64,000 nucleotides of DNA from G965247265 sp965247265 (GTDB lineage: Bacteria; Pseudomonadota; Gammaproteobacteria; UBA4575). How positions within the stretch are numbered: position 1 is the stretch's first letter; every line of letters begins with the position of its first letter. The notes under the pieces were generated by a model, which saw nothing but the letters and a program-made list of their open reading frames with translations, was not told where the DNA came from and did no database searches. Of this stretch, positions 41,902-52,807 are shown one piece after another. The stretch is taken from contig OZ252002.1 of NCBI GenBank assembly GCA_965247265.1, forward strand, positions 2,480,001-2,544,000. The letters run 5' to 3'. A program made the position numbers and the translations under genes.

Positions 41902-42684
41902 TTAGCCTGCAAAATTTGGCCATCGAATATATTGATCCATATTAAACTTGTCATCATACTGCACTTTCACCAAATAAAGTCCTGATGGTTCTGCTGTCAC
42001 ACCACCTAGGGTGCGATTGCGATGTTCCAATACTTCTTGCGACCAAGTTTCAGCATGCTCCCCTTTCCCAATACTAATTATTACACCTGCTATATTTCTT
42101 ACCATATGATGGAGAAATCCATTTGCATGAATATTAATATAAATAAATTCATTCTGTTGCTGGACGCCTATTTTATGCACTGTACGTATTGGTGACTTTG
42201 CTTGACAAGCTAATGCCCGATAGGAAGTAAAGTCATGCGTTCCTACTAAAAATTTTGCTGCAGATTGCATTTTTTTTATATCTAATGACGGATAAATCCA
42301 AGTAACCTGTTTATGTAACAACGCGGGTCGAACAGTACAATTAAAAATTACATACCGATAGTGTCGAGAAATAGCTGAATATCTAGCGTGAAATTCTTCA
42401 TTTACATGTTTGGCCCATAGGATTGAGACAGTATTAGGAAGATTGCTATTAGCGCCCTTTACCCACGCTTTATTCTCTCGTTCTACAGCGCTATCAAAAT
42501 GCACCACTTGTTCTGTTGCGTGTACGCCTGTATCTGTGCGACCCGCTGTATGGATACGTACGTCCACACACGCTATTTTAGACAACGCTTCTTCAACAGT
42601 TTGCTGCACAGAAGGCGCGTGTGACTGACGTTGCCACCCGTAAAAACTGCTGCCATTATATTCAATACCAAGTGCTATTCGCAT
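41902..42684 (-). CDS. truA: tRNA pseudouridine(38-40) synthase
   Basis: 260 residues from ATG 42684 (MRIALGIEYNGSSFYGWQRQ); an in-frame start at 42720 adds a hydrophobic stretch not usual in the family. Catalytic Asp in HTAGRTDTGVHATEQVVHF. Modifies the anticodon arm of tRNAs. Between fimV and trpF as in Pseudomonas. Confidence 0.94.
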   Translation of the reverse strand: MRIALGIEYNGSSFYGWQRQSHAPSVQQTVEEALSKIACVDVRIHTAGRTDTGVHATEQVVHFDSAVERENKAWVKGANSNLPNTVSILWAKHVNEEFHARYSAISRHYRYVIFNCTVRPALLHKQVTWIYPSLDIKKMQSAAKFLVGTHDFTSYRALACQAKSPIRTVHKIGVQQQNEFIYINIHANGFLHHMVRNIAGVIISIGKGEHAETWSQEVLEHRNRTLGGVTAEPSGLYLVKVQYDDKFNMDQYIRWPNFAG

Positions 42685-42820
42685 ATCAGCAGCATTAACT
42701 AAAATAAAACATGAGTACAATTAATATCATTACTTATGCTGCTCACATAAGACTCGATAGGAATTAAATATTAGATTACGCAGAGCTTACTGCACTTGAT
42801 TGCAGGTAAGCTAGCCCTTC

Positions 42821-45800
42821 TTAGCCACCCAGCTTATCCATGAGATCCTTAGCGGCCCTAATTTGTGACTCATCGCCTTCATCAATCACCTCTAAAAGCG
42901 TTTCTTTTGCTGCATCAGAGTCACCCATATCTACAAATGCTTTTGCAAGATCTAATTTGGTGCCAACTTCTTCAATTAATGATGGCGGCCCAAGCTCTTG
43001 TAAATCTGTTGCGGTTTGCGCAACAGTGTTTTCTGCAGGATCAAGAAATTCTGTGTCTATACCTGCAGCATCAAACTGCTCTGTCTCATCTGCATTCGCA
43101 TACGCTGTCGTTGCATCGGGATCCGCTGGTGTCGTTTGAGTATCCATGCCAGCATTGGTCTCATCGTCAGCTTGCAACGCCATGGTATCTCTTGAGCTAT
43201 CATCTTCCATATCCAATGGTGTCAACTCATCCATTGTCGTTTGCATGCTCACATCATCAAGCTCTTCTGTGAGCTCTCCAGTAAGTTCCTCAGTCAAATC
43301 ACCCATACCTGATACATCTTGCAACCCAGTTGCTTTGTGTAAACCTGTTGCCGTTGCTTGTATATCGGTATCCATGCCGATTGTGTCTTCTTGGCTATTT
43401 TCCAAGTCATCCACTTCAAAATCTAGAATATTGGAGTTTTCATTTGCAGCCATTATTTTACTTGCAACTGGATCGTCATCAAAATCTAAACCGTCATCTT
43501 TATTCTTATCTCTGTTATCAACGATAGTATCTTCTAAATCTTCGTCCGTTAACGTTTGGTCATCAAGTTCAGTATCAAATGCTGCAGTGGATTCCTGAGT
43601 ATCGTCACTTGCGAATGCTTCATTTGCAGGTGATAACTCCTTACCCATTGCAACAATATTTTGCCACTCACTACTTGTCTCACCTAATTGATCCTTAACT
43701 GATTGTGCATGCTGCTCAAATGCCTGCTGATCTTTTTGGCTATAAAAGACTTCTGCAAGCTTCACTTTAAAATCATTTCTATTTGGTTCATTTGCGATGG
43801 CTTCAGTCAATAAATCTTGAGCTTGTTGATGTAGACCATATGAAATATAAACATCAGCCTCTTCCATAATATCATCTGCACTCGTTACTCCGTCTCCTGC
43901 ATCGGCACCTGACGTCTCAGCCATAGCATCTGCATCAAAATCAGCCGTAGGCTCAAATGTTTCCTCAGTTGGTTCAACTGCTTTTGTCGGTGCGTCCTGA
44001 GGAGTGATGATTGTTTCGTCTAAAATATCATCAAATTGATCATCATCAAGTTGGTCCGGCATACCCATTCCAATCGTCTGAATTCGTTGTGCACTGCGGC
44101 GGCGTATCGTCATTAAACCAAGAAGAATTGCAATAACCCCCAATCCAGCGGCTAATTTTGTCCAGTGTTGTTTTACAGGTTCAATTAATGATGCAACCAA
44201 TCCAGATTCTGAACTGTCTGCTGCTGTTGTGGCGGATGGTTCAGACTGCTCTACTTCGGCTACTGGTTCTTGTTGTACTTCTTCTGGCTGGACTTCGGCG
44301 ACTTGTTCTTCTGATTCGGCAGGTTGAGATACAGGCTCAATATCTGGCAAGGCTTCCCAATCCGGTAAGGGTTGTAGTTTAGGTTTTAAAATTGTTTGGT
44401 CCGCCAAAGACGGCTCATCAAAATCGGGTAATGGCTCTACTTTTGGAGGTGTAATTTCTTCAGCTTTAACTTGCGGCTCTGGCTCCGTTTGTGTCGTATC
44501 TACGGAAGGTTGGCTTGCGCTCAGCTCTTGTAATGCTTTTGCTGCAGCTTCCGCTTTATCTGTTTCTGTAGATAGTTGATTTTTTAGTTCATCCAGCTGC
44601 TGATTTTGTATGTTTAAAATTTTATCATTCTTCTCAAGCATTGACTCGAGTGCTTCGACACGACTTTTTAGTTCATCATTTTCTTTTTCACGTGAAGTTA
44701 CGAGTTCTTTAGACAGTACTAATTCTTGTTGAAGTTGTTGAACATCTTCTCCACCGGCAACTTGAGTAGCACTAGTAGGAGATGACTCTGCCTTCTCCTG
44801 TGATGCCATGATACTTAAATCTTGATTAGATGATTCAGCAGATTCTTGTGTGGATTCTTGAAGCGTTTCTTGCGCATCTGCTGCTAGTTCACTACTGGCA
44901 TCTTGTTGTTCTTCAACTAGATCGGGGGCATCAACATTAGTCGCTACCATTTTATCGGTGACTTGCTCACGATACTCTCGCCATAAAGCATTTTGTCGAG
45001 TTACTTCTGCAGTGGCTTGCTCCTTGCTTAATGTATCTTCAGGAACTTCATCAGGAATACGTAAGACAACGCCTGTTTTAAGCAGGTTAATATTATTTTC
45101 TATGAATGCATCTGGATTTGCTTGCTGAATGGCTAGCATCATTTGATTTACTGCTATCGATTCTGACCCACGTGCTGCTTTAGCTATTTCTGAAAGCGTA
45201 TCTCCTTTTGCAGTCGTGTACTCATCCCCAACAATTCTGCCCGTATCATCGGAAGGAGTATCTTCGGCAACCATTGCTTCTTCTTCAACTGCAACATCTT
45301 CTGCTGCTACTACTTCTTCGTCGGTTGCATCATCTTCTGTTTCTTTAACAACTGCTTCTTCTAATTCTTCAGCTGTAGGCTCTGCATCGGCAACTTCTTC
45401 TTGCGCCATGTCAGCAGTGTCTTCTTCAGAAATGACGGGCTCAGAATGATCAATTCCCAATGCTTGGTCCATTCTTGCACGTAAATCATCAATATCCTCT
45501 TCCGAAGTTTCTTCTATAAAAGGTTCCTCTCCTACATCTTCAGTCTCAGCAGAAACGTCTTCTGTTGTAACAGCCGCTTGGGGTTCGGGAACCTCTTCTG
45601 CTTCCATATCCATAACCACATCTTCGACTACTGGCTCAGGCTCTACAGCGGTAGGAGCCGCTATTTGTGGTGCTTGCTCTTGTGCAAATCCAGGTGGATC
45701 TAAAAGAACAGTATATTCTCTTAGTAAACGTCCCTTTGGCCACGTTACCTCTACTAAAAAGGTTAAAAATGGTTCACGTACAGGATCTTTAGATGTAACT

Positions 45801-46084
45801 TTTATTGCAGTGCGTCCATCAGGTAATGAAACAGGTTCAAAATTTAATTGTGTTAGAAAATATGGCCGCGGCACACCAACACGATCAAACACATCGGAAG
45901 GTGCTAACTCAACGCGCATTTCTTCTAATTCTTCCGGACGTACGAAAATTAAAAATATTTTAGCTTGAAGCGGCTGATTTAATGCTGAATCAACTTCAAT
46001 ATCTCCTAATCCTAATGACAACAGTGGTCCGGGGATAAAAAATATCAACCCAAATAAGAATAAACAAAAAGCTTTACGCACCAT
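42821..46084 (-). CDS. fimV: FimV-like pilus/twitching motility protein
   Basis: 1087 residues. Signal peptide, a conserved N-terminal domain (GLGDIEVDSALNQPLQAKIF), a LysM domain near residues 290-345 (YTTAKGDTLSEIAKAARG), a coiled coil, one membrane helix near residue 650 (LAAGLGVIAILLGLMTI), a very acidic cytoplasmic part with a TPR-like block (DVYISYGLHQQAQDLLTEAI), and the C-terminal FimV domain (LDLAKAFVDMGDSDAAKETL). FimV binds peptidoglycan and organises the polar type IV pilus machinery. Fits with the FimX-like gene at 59 kb. Confidence 0.93.
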   Translation of the reverse strand: MVRKAFCLFLFGLIFFIPGPLLSLGLGDIEVDSALNQPLQAKIFLIFVRPEELEEMRVELAPSDVFDRVGVPRPYFLTQLNFEPVSLPDGRTAIKVTSKDPVREPFLTFLVEVTWPKGRLLREYTVLLDPPGFAQEQAPQIAAPTAVEPEPVVEDVVMDMEAEEVPEPQAAVTTEDVSAETEDVGEEPFIEETSEEDIDDLRARMDQALGIDHSEPVISEEDTADMAQEEVADAEPTAEELEEAVVKETEDDATDEEVVAAEDVAVEEEAMVAEDTPSDDTGRIVGDEYTTAKGDTLSEIAKAARGSESIAVNQMMLAIQQANPDAFIENNINLLKTGVVLRIPDEVPEDTLSKEQATAEVTRQNALWREYREQVTDKMVATNVDAPDLVEEQQDASSELAADAQETLQESTQESAESSNQDLSIMASQEKAESSPTSATQVAGGEDVQQLQQELVLSKELVTSREKENDELKSRVEALESMLEKNDKILNIQNQQLDELKNQLSTETDKAEAAAKALQELSASQPSVDTTQTEPEPQVKAEEITPPKVEPLPDFDEPSLADQTILKPKLQPLPDWEALPDIEPVSQPAESEEQVAEVQPEEVQQEPVAEVEQSEPSATTAADSSESGLVASLIEPVKQHWTKLAAGLGVIAILLGLMTIRRRSAQRIQTIGMGMPDQLDDDQFDDILDETIITPQDAPTKAVEPTEETFEPTADFDADAMAETSGADAGDGVTSADDIMEEADVYISYGLHQQAQDLLTEAIANEPNRNDFKVKLAEVFYSQKDQQAFEQHAQSVKDQLGETSSEWQNIVAMGKELSPANEAFASDDTQESTAAFDTELDDQTLTDEDLEDTIVDNRDKNKDDGLDFDDDPVASKIMAANENSNILDFEVDDLENSQEDTIGMDTDIQATATGLHKATGLQDVSGMGDLTEELTGELTEELDDVSMQTTMDELTPLDMEDDSSRDTMALQADDETNAGMDTQTTPADPDATTAYANADETEQFDAAGIDTEFLDPAENTVAQTATDLQELGPPSLIEEVGTKLDLAKAFVDMGDSDAAKETLLEVIDEGDESQIRAAKDLMDKLGG

Positions 46085-46210
46085 ATTTGTGCTCCACCCT
46101 TAATTGCATACTATGCTTTAAATATTGAACGCCCCTAAATGGATAACGTGATCGAAAAATACCTAGAAAATACTTTAAGTTACATAAATAATTCACTGGC
46201 CAACTATAAA

Positions 46211-47230
46211 TTAAACATGGTTTTTTATCAAAATCTCAGCAATTTGGATACTATTTAGTGCAGCACCCTTCCTTAAGTTATCACTCACCACCCACATATT
46301 TAGCCCCCGAGGATGTGAAATATCGCTGCGAATACGACCCACGTACACGGCATCGCTGCCCTCACCCTCTGTCACAGCAGTCGGATAGCCACCATCTTTG
46401 TGTTCATCGACCACCTGTACTCCTGGGGCTGCAGCCAAGATTTCATGCGCCTCTTGAGCCGAAATAGCGCTTTTCAGCTCCAAATGAACCGCTTCAGAAT
46501 GCCCATACTTGACTGGAATTCGTACAGCTGTAGGATTTACCAAAATTGAATCATCCTCCATAATTTTCTGCGTCTCCCAGACCATCTTCATCTCTTCTTT
46601 TGTGTACCCATTTTCTAAAAAGACATCTATATGCGGTAATGCATTGAAAGCAATCTGTTTCGGATAAACGTTGCAATTAATTGGCTCACCGTTTATGAGA
46701 TTTTTTGTTTGCAGATCTAACTCATCGATCGCTTCTTTCCCGGTACCCGATACAGCTTGGTATGTTGCAACATTAACGCGCTCAATACCCACTGCATCAT
46801 GCAGTGGCTTTAATGCGACCACCATCTGAATGGTTGAACAATTTGGGTTAGCAATAATACCTCTCGTTTTATAATTTGCTATTTGATGTGCATTTACCTC
46901 AGGTACAACTAAAGGAATATCATCTTGGTAGCGAAACTGAGAAGTATTATCGACCACTACACATCCTTGCTCTGCAGCTTTAGGTGCAAACTCTTTTGAT
47001 ACTTTGGCGCCTGGAGAGAATAAACCAACTTGGGTTTTAGAAAAATCAAATGTAGCCAAGTCTTGCACTTCAAGTTCTTCGTTACCAAACTTAACTCTCT
47101 TTCCAACTGATCTTGAACTGGCCAATGCATAAACATCCCCTATAGGAAGATTTCTTTGCTTGAGGATATTAAGCATTTGCTCTCCTACAGCGCCAGTTGC
47201 ACCTGCAACTGCTATATTATATTTTTTCAT
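46211..47230 (-). CDS. asd: Aspartate-semialdehyde dehydrogenase
   Basis: 339 residues. NADP-binding AVAGATGAVGEQMLNIL, catalytic Cys in IIANPNCSTIQMVVAL, and a later RIPVKYGHSEAVHLEL with the catalytic His. Shared step of Lys, Thr and Met synthesis. Confidence 0.95.
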   Translation of the reverse strand: MKKYNIAVAGATGAVGEQMLNILKQRNLPIGDVYALASSRSVGKRVKFGNEELEVQDLATFDFSKTQVGLFSPGAKVSKEFAPKAAEQGCVVVDNTSQFRYQDDIPLVVPEVNAHQIANYKTRGIIANPNCSTIQMVVALKPLHDAVGIERVNVATYQAVSGTGKEAIDELDLQTKNLINGEPINCNVYPKQIAFNALPHIDVFLENGYTKEEMKMVWETQKIMEDDSILVNPTAVRIPVKYGHSEAVHLELKSAISAQEAHEILAAAPGVQVVDEHKDGGYPTAVTEGEGSDAVYVGRIRSDISHPRGLNMWVVSDNLRKGAALNSIQIAEILIKNHV

Positions 47231-47262
47231 TTATTTTTTTATTAAAAATAATTACATTAAAT

Positions 47263-48342
47263 TTACAATTTCTTTAATTCACTAAGTACGGCATCGCCCA
47301 TTTCTTCTGTTCCAATTGCGCTTTGATTAATATTAGCAATATCCAAGGTACGCATTCCGTTATCAACAACCTGCTTTACTGCTAACTCTACTAAATCAGC
47401 GAGCTCACATTCATTTAAACTGTGGCGCAACATCATTGCAGCGGACAATATTGTTGCCAGTGGATTCGCAATATTTTTGCCTGCGATATCAGGCGCGGAA
47501 CCATGAATCGGTTCATACAAGCCTTTATCCTCCTTATTTAATGATGCAGACGGTAACATACCAATCGAGCCCGTAAGCATCCCAGCTGCATCAGATAGTA
47601 TGTCTCCAAACATATTTTCCGTTAGCACTACATCGAACTGTTTAGGAGCTTTAATGAGTTGCATTGCAGCATTATCAACATACATATGACTTAACTCTAC
47701 GTCCGGATGTTCTAAATGAACCTGATTTACAACTTCGCGCCATAATTCAGATGTTTCTAAAACATTAGCTTTGTCAACCGAGCAAAGTGTTTTGCTGCGC
47801 TTTTCTGCAATTCTAAAAGCGACTTCAGCTATTCGTTTTATCTCTCCCTCATCGTAATTCAAGGTATTGAACCCCTGTTTCATTCCATTATCAAGATTTC
47901 GAATACCTCTTGGTTGGCCAAAATATATGCCTCCCGTTAACTCGCGAACGATCATAAGATCAAGATTTGCGACCAACTCAGCTTTTAAGGATGATGCCGA
48001 AACTAGCGATTGATACAAATTTGCAGGACGTAAGTTTGCAAATAAATCGAGTTCTGCGCGCAACCTAAGCAAGCCTTTTTCAGGACGAAAATCACGCTCT
48101 AGCTTTTCATATTTTGGCCCACCCACCGCACCAAGCAAAATTGCATCAGACTTTTTAGCAATGCGTAATGTTTCTTCAGGTAATGGGTTTTTATCACGGT
48201 CATAGGCAGCACCGCCTACATACGCTTCTTCATACTCGAGCTTTAACCCATGATGGTCACACAAAAAACGAAGGAGTTTCTTTGCTTGTGCAACAACTTC
48301 AGGACCAATCCCATCTCCAGGTAATAATAAAACCTTATGCAT
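47263..48342 (-). CDS. leuB: 3-isopropylmalate dehydrogenase
   Basis: 359 residues. LLPGDGIGPEVVAQAKK, RELTGGIYFGQPRG, and EPIHGSAPDIAGKNIANPLA are the family blocks. Third step of leucine synthesis, after leuCD. Confidence 0.96.
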   Translation of the reverse strand: MHKVLLLPGDGIGPEVVAQAKKLLRFLCDHHGLKLEYEEAYVGGAAYDRDKNPLPEETLRIAKKSDAILLGAVGGPKYEKLERDFRPEKGLLRLRAELDLFANLRPANLYQSLVSASSLKAELVANLDLMIVRELTGGIYFGQPRGIRNLDNGMKQGFNTLNYDEGEIKRIAEVAFRIAEKRSKTLCSVDKANVLETSELWREVVNQVHLEHPDVELSHMYVDNAAMQLIKAPKQFDVVLTENMFGDILSDAAGMLTGSIGMLPSASLNKEDKGLYEPIHGSAPDIAGKNIANPLATILSAAMMLRHSLNECELADLVELAVKQVVDNGMRTLDIANINQSAIGTEEMGDAVLSELKKL

Positions 48343-48365
48343 GCTGAATTATAATGATGAATTTA

Positions 48366-49004
48366 CTAGGTAATGAGCCAAGGGCAAGTTTTTTTCAGTT
48401 GTGTCTCATATGCTTTTATTTTTTCAGCATGCTGCAAAGTCAAACTAATTTCATCCAGTCCTTTCAATAAACAGTCTTTACGAAACTTATCAATTTCAAA
48501 ACGGTATGATTTACCTGTTTCAACTTTTACGAATTGTGCTTTTAAGTCTATAAAACATTTAAAACCTGGGTTATTTGCAACTTGTTCAAACAAATAATTA
48601 ACTTCTTCTACTTGTAATGTAATAGGCAACAATCCATTTTTATAGCAATTACTGATAAAAATATCTGCAAAACTAGGTGCGACTACAACTTCGAAACCAT
48701 AGTCCAAAATTGACCACACTGCATGCTCGCGAGAAGACCCACACCCAAAATTTTCACGTGCTAATAAAATTTTTGCACCTGTATATTTTGAATTATTTAG
48801 CACAAAATTTGAATTCAACTGGCGACGGCTATGGTCCTGCCCCAACACACCAGGATCAAGATAACGCCAATTATCAAATAAATTCACACCAAATCCAGTT
48901 CGTTTAACTGACTTTAGATATTGCTGTGGAATTATCGCATCAGTATCTACATTACTACGATCTAGCGGTAACAAGGTTGATTCAAGTTTTGTAAAATATT
49001 TCAT
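48366..49004 (-). CDS. leuD: 3-isopropylmalate dehydratase small subunit
   Basis: 212 residues. LDRSNVDTDAIIPQQYLKSV, ILLARENFGCGSSREHAVWS and FADIFISNCYKNGLLPI. Abuts leuC, with which it forms the enzyme. Confidence 0.96.
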   Translation of the reverse strand: MKYFTKLESTLLPLDRSNVDTDAIIPQQYLKSVKRTGFGVNLFDNWRYLDPGVLGQDHSRRQLNSNFVLNNSKYTGAKILLARENFGCGSSREHAVWSILDYGFEVVVAPSFADIFISNCYKNGLLPITLQVEEVNYLFEQVANNPGFKCFIDLKAQFVKVETGKSYRFEIDKFRKDCLLKGLDEISLTLQHAEKIKAYETQLKKTCPWLIT

Positions 49005-50389
49005 TACAAATACCGTCTTATATCTACAAAATGCCCATGGACGGCTGCAGCCGCGGCCATTGCAGGACTAACCAAATGCGTGCGCCCACCTTTGCCTTGG
49101 CGCCCTTCAAAATTTCGATTCGAGGTCGATGCACACCGTTCCCCTTTTTCGAGTTGATCGGCATTCATCCCTAGACACATGGAACAACCAGGTTCTCGCC
49201 ACTCAAATCCGGCAGACTTGAAAACCTTATCAAGACCTTCTTGCTCTGCTTGTTGCTTAACTAAACCCGATCCTGGGACAACCATTGCGAGTTTAATATT
49301 CTGAGCCAATTTTCGATCTTCAACAATTTTTGCAGCTTCACGTAAATCTTCAATACGAGAATTTGTACATGAACCAATAAATACTTTGTCCAGCTGAATT
49401 TGTTCAATAGGTGTTCCAGGTTTTAAATCCATGTAATTAAGTGCATTTCGTTGATTCTGATCTACTGTGGTAGGCACAACACTGTCAATATCTGCCACCA
49501 TCTCGGGCGACGTGCCCCAGGTTACTTGAGGTTTTAATGCATTTGCATCAATTTGCAATGCTGTATCAAATTTCACACCTTCATCGGAGTACAACGTTTT
49601 CCAATTTGCTACAGCTTGCTCCCATTTCTCGCCAACAGGCGCAAATGGTCGATCACTCACATATTCAATTGTTGAGTCATCCACTGCAATCATTCCCGCT
49701 CTGGCTCCAGCTTCAATCGACATATTACAAATCGTCATTCGACCCTCAATTGATAAAGAGGAAATGGCATCACCCATATATTCAATCGTAAAACCAGTTG
49801 CACCTGCTGTACCTAGTTTGCCGATCATTGCCAAAACGATATCTTTTGAACTAACACCTGATGCAAGTTTGCCATCTACCTGTATTTGCATGTTTTTGGA
49901 TTTCTTCATCAACAAACACTGCGTTGCCAATACATGCTCAACTTCTGATGTACCAATCCCAAATGCCAATGCACCTAGCGCTCCATGAGTAGACGTATGC
50001 GAGTCACCACACACAATGGTCATGCCAGGTAAAGAAACGCCCTGCTCTGGTCCTATTACATGCACAATCCCTTGTCGCACATCTAACATTGGGAATTGAA
50101 TTAGCGAGTAGTCTTTACAATTCTTATCTAGCGTCTCCAATTGCATTTTAGAAACTGGATCTTCAACCCCTTCACTACGATCAGTTGTCGGCACATTGTG
50201 ATCTGCTGTAGCCAAAATTGATTCTTTACGCCAAAGATTTCTATTGGCTAATCGTAATCCTTCAAATGCTTGCGGTGAGGTAACTTCATGCACTAAATGT
50301 CGATCGATATAAAGAAGCGTCATACCATCATCGCGTTCATGCACGATATGACTATTCCATACTTTGTCGTATAACGATTTTCTTTCCAC
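49004..50389 (-). CDS. leuC: 3-isopropylmalate dehydratase large subunit
   Basis: 461 residues if it starts at GTG 50389; a second possible GTG lies at 50425. Family starts look like xxKTLYDKVWxxHVV, matching the protein from about residue 3. [4Fe-4S] cysteines in FIGSCTNSRIEDL and CSMCLGMNADQL. The 5' end overlaps the MFS pseudogene, which probably means its ribosome site lies inside that relic. Shares its last base with the leuD start. Confidence 0.93.
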   Translation of the reverse strand: MERKSLYDKVWNSHIVHERDDGMTLLYIDRHLVHEVTSPQAFEGLRLANRNLWRKESILATADHNVPTTDRSEGVEDPVSKMQLETLDKNCKDYSLIQFPMLDVRQGIVHVIGPEQGVSLPGMTIVCGDSHTSTHGALGALAFGIGTSEVEHVLATQCLLMKKSKNMQIQVDGKLASGVSSKDIVLAMIGKLGTAGATGFTIEYMGDAISSLSIEGRMTICNMSIEAGARAGMIAVDDSTIEYVSDRPFAPVGEKWEQAVANWKTLYSDEGVKFDTALQIDANALKPQVTWGTSPEMVADIDSVVPTTVDQNQRNALNYMDLKPGTPIEQIQLDKVFIGSCTNSRIEDLREAAKIVEDRKLAQNIKLAMVVPGSGLVKQQAEQEGLDKVFKSAGFEWREPGCSMCLGMNADQLEKGERCASTSNRNFEGRQGKGGRTHLVSPAMAAAAAVHGHFVDIRRYL

Positions 50390-51553
50390 AGTGATCACAA
50401 AAATTTTTAATCGCTTTGGGTTCACCTAATCGAGATTTAGCTATCCATATAAATTGAATTAAAGCGATAAACGCTACACCCATCGCTAATAAATAGACAT
50501 AGGAAGGCCCAATCGAACTCCAAGTATAACCGCTCATTAGGCTACCAAGCGAGCCTCCCAAGCCAAAACTTAAGCTGGAATAAAGTGCCTGACCTCGACC
50601 TTGAATATTTCCAGAAAAATATAAATCAATTAAGTAAATGGCTGCTGCATGAAAAAGCCCATACGATGCAGCATGTAACAACTGCGCTACAAATAACACT
50701 GCAAAGCTATCAACATACATAGCGATCAACCACTATCTTATGATGGTTAAAGCCATTGCGATAACGAAAAGGAAATTTGCGCCAAACTTTGGAATCAAGT
50801 GATGCATCCAAAAAAATACGCCAACTTCCGCAACGACACCGAGCGCCCAAAGTTGGCCAATTATTGATCGCGAATAACTATGCCCCTCAAGATAAATGCT
50901 GAAAAATGCATAATAAGGCCCATGGCTTGCCTGAATTAGAAAACATGCCAACAACAACGCAAAAACGTGTGGCTTAAAACAGATTTTAAGCAAAGGCTCA
51001 TTAACATGCTTATCATGATGGTGCGCAGCATCTTGAACAAATAAAGTATTAATCCAAATACAAATCAACAAAATAAGAATCATCCAGGGAAGCAAACTAA
51101 TACCTTTACTTTGTAAAATGGGCGCAAACAATAATGAGGTGATAATAAATCCAACTGACCCCCATAACCTTATTCGACTATAGTGATGTTTATTTGCACC
51201 TAAATTATTCATTGTTGCAGCTTCAAATTAAGGCAAAGCAGCATTCCAAAAAAACTAAACCCTGCTAGAACAATTAACAATGGCCAGTAGCTATGAATAA
51301 CAAGTACTACAGCAAAAATACTCATTCCGACAAAAGCAGCGATGCGAATCATCCACACACGTTTACCGGTATGATCTGCAATCCATCCCCACACATTCGG
51401 AGCAATGATTTTTGTCGCCAATAGTACAACAGATAATTCACCAATTTGACGCGGTGAAAATTCAAGATGATTTAGATACAAACTCCAGTAGGGAATAAAG
51501 GCACCTAAACTGGCAAAGTAAAAAAAATACAAACTGGCAAGTCGCGAACGCAT
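50352..51553 (-). pseudogene. MFS transporter (HcaT/MFS_1-like), broken three times
   Basis: Three consecutive pieces (51553-51209, 51212-50733, 50729-50352) together make a 12-helix MFS protein starting RLASLYFFYFASLGAFIPYW. Lesions: a T-run near 51240 has 7 T where 8 would keep the frame; a CAA-like codon is TAA just after it; and an in-frame TAG at 50730-50732 splits ALTIIR from WLIAMYVDSF. Decayed gene in an otherwise intact biosynthetic stretch. Confidence 0.8.
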
Positions 51554-51628
51554 GTCATATTGCTTTTAAAAAAAATAGATTAAATAGGAAGCTACGAATT
51601 CAGCTTCTAACGCAATCGGCAATTCACA

Positions 51629-52726
51629 TTAAATAGACGAAGGAATTGTAGGCGTAGAACACTCTACATCGATGTTTTGCGCACGGTGCCTTAATACATG
51701 GTCCATTAAAACAATTGCGAGCATAGCCTCTGCAATGGGCACGCCACGTATCCCTACACATGGATCATGCCGGCCCGTTGTAATTATTTCAGCTGGATCT
51801 CCACTCACATCGATAGTCTTTCCAGGAATTCGAATACTAGAGGTAGGTTTAAATGCAACACTTACCAGTACGTCTTGTCCAGATGATATGCCACCTAACG
51901 TTCCACCAGCATTATTTGAAACAAATCCTTTCGATGTAATCTCATCCCGATGCTCGCTACCATTTTGAGAAACGCTTCTAAATCCTGCTCCAATTTCAAC
52001 ACCTTTAACTGCGTTAATACTCATCATGGCATGCGCAATATCTGCATCAAGTCGATCAAAAACAGGCTCCCCTAAACCAACAGGCATACCACTTGCCTCA
52101 ACATTGACTCGTGCTCCGACAGAATCACCTTGCTTGCGTATGTCATCCATGAATTTTTCAATCTCTATTATTTTGCTTGAATCTGGACAGAAAAATGGAT
52201 TTCCTTGGACACTTGCCCAGTCTTTATGCTCAATTTTAATTGTCCCAAGCTGCGACAAATAACCACGAATTTCAATTCCAAGCAAATCTTTAAGATATTT
52301 TCGTGCTACAGCCCCAGCTGCCACGCGCATTGCAGTTTCACGCGCTGAGGAGCGCCCGCCTCCGCGGTAATCTCGACGCCCAAATTTTTTTAAGTATGTG
52401 TAATCCGCATGACCTGGTCGAAACTTGTCCTTAATTTCACTGTAATCTTTAGGTCTTGCGTCTTGGTGATAAATTATCAACCCAATTGGAGTGCCTGTTG
52501 TATACCCTTCAAAAATACCTGATAAAATTTCCACCTGATCAGGCTCTCGGCGCTGCGTGGTATGCCTCGATTTGCCTGGGCGCCGCTTCTCTAAATCTAC
52601 CTGAATATCTTCGTTGTTGAGTGCTAGTCCAGGCGGGCAGCCATCCACAATACATCCGATGGCCACACCATGGCTTTCACCAAATGACGTAACAGTAAAT
52701 AGTTTCCCGATAGAATTCCCTGACAT
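51629..52726 (-). CDS. aroC: Chorismate synthase
   Basis: 365 residues. GKLFTVTSFGESHGVAIGCI, GRSSARETAMRVAAGAVARK and GIRGVPIAEAMLAIVL are the family signatures. FMN-dependent last step to chorismate. Divergent from the SCO gene. Confidence 0.97.
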   Translation of the reverse strand: MSGNSIGKLFTVTSFGESHGVAIGCIVDGCPPGLALNNEDIQVDLEKRRPGKSRHTTQRREPDQVEILSGIFEGYTTGTPIGLIIYHQDARPKDYSEIKDKFRPGHADYTYLKKFGRRDYRGGGRSSARETAMRVAAGAVARKYLKDLLGIEIRGYLSQLGTIKIEHKDWASVQGNPFFCPDSSKIIEIEKFMDDIRKQGDSVGARVNVEASGMPVGLGEPVFDRLDADIAHAMMSINAVKGVEIGAGFRSVSQNGSEHRDEITSKGFVSNNAGGTLGGISSGQDVLVSVAFKPTSSIRIPGKTIDVSGDPAEIITTGRHDPCVGIRGVPIAEAMLAIVLMDHVLRHRAQNIDVECSTPTIPSSI

Positions 52727-52807
52727 ACGGTGATTGTAGCATTTAAAATTGAATGACTATCTATTCTGTATTCTATACTTCAATTTATGCTATGAAATAA
52801 TATTGCC

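Noticed and set aside
42840..45449. Several Ser/Leu/Gln-rich plus-strand frames
   Set aside because: Antisense shadows of the acidic, repetitive FimV coding sequence.
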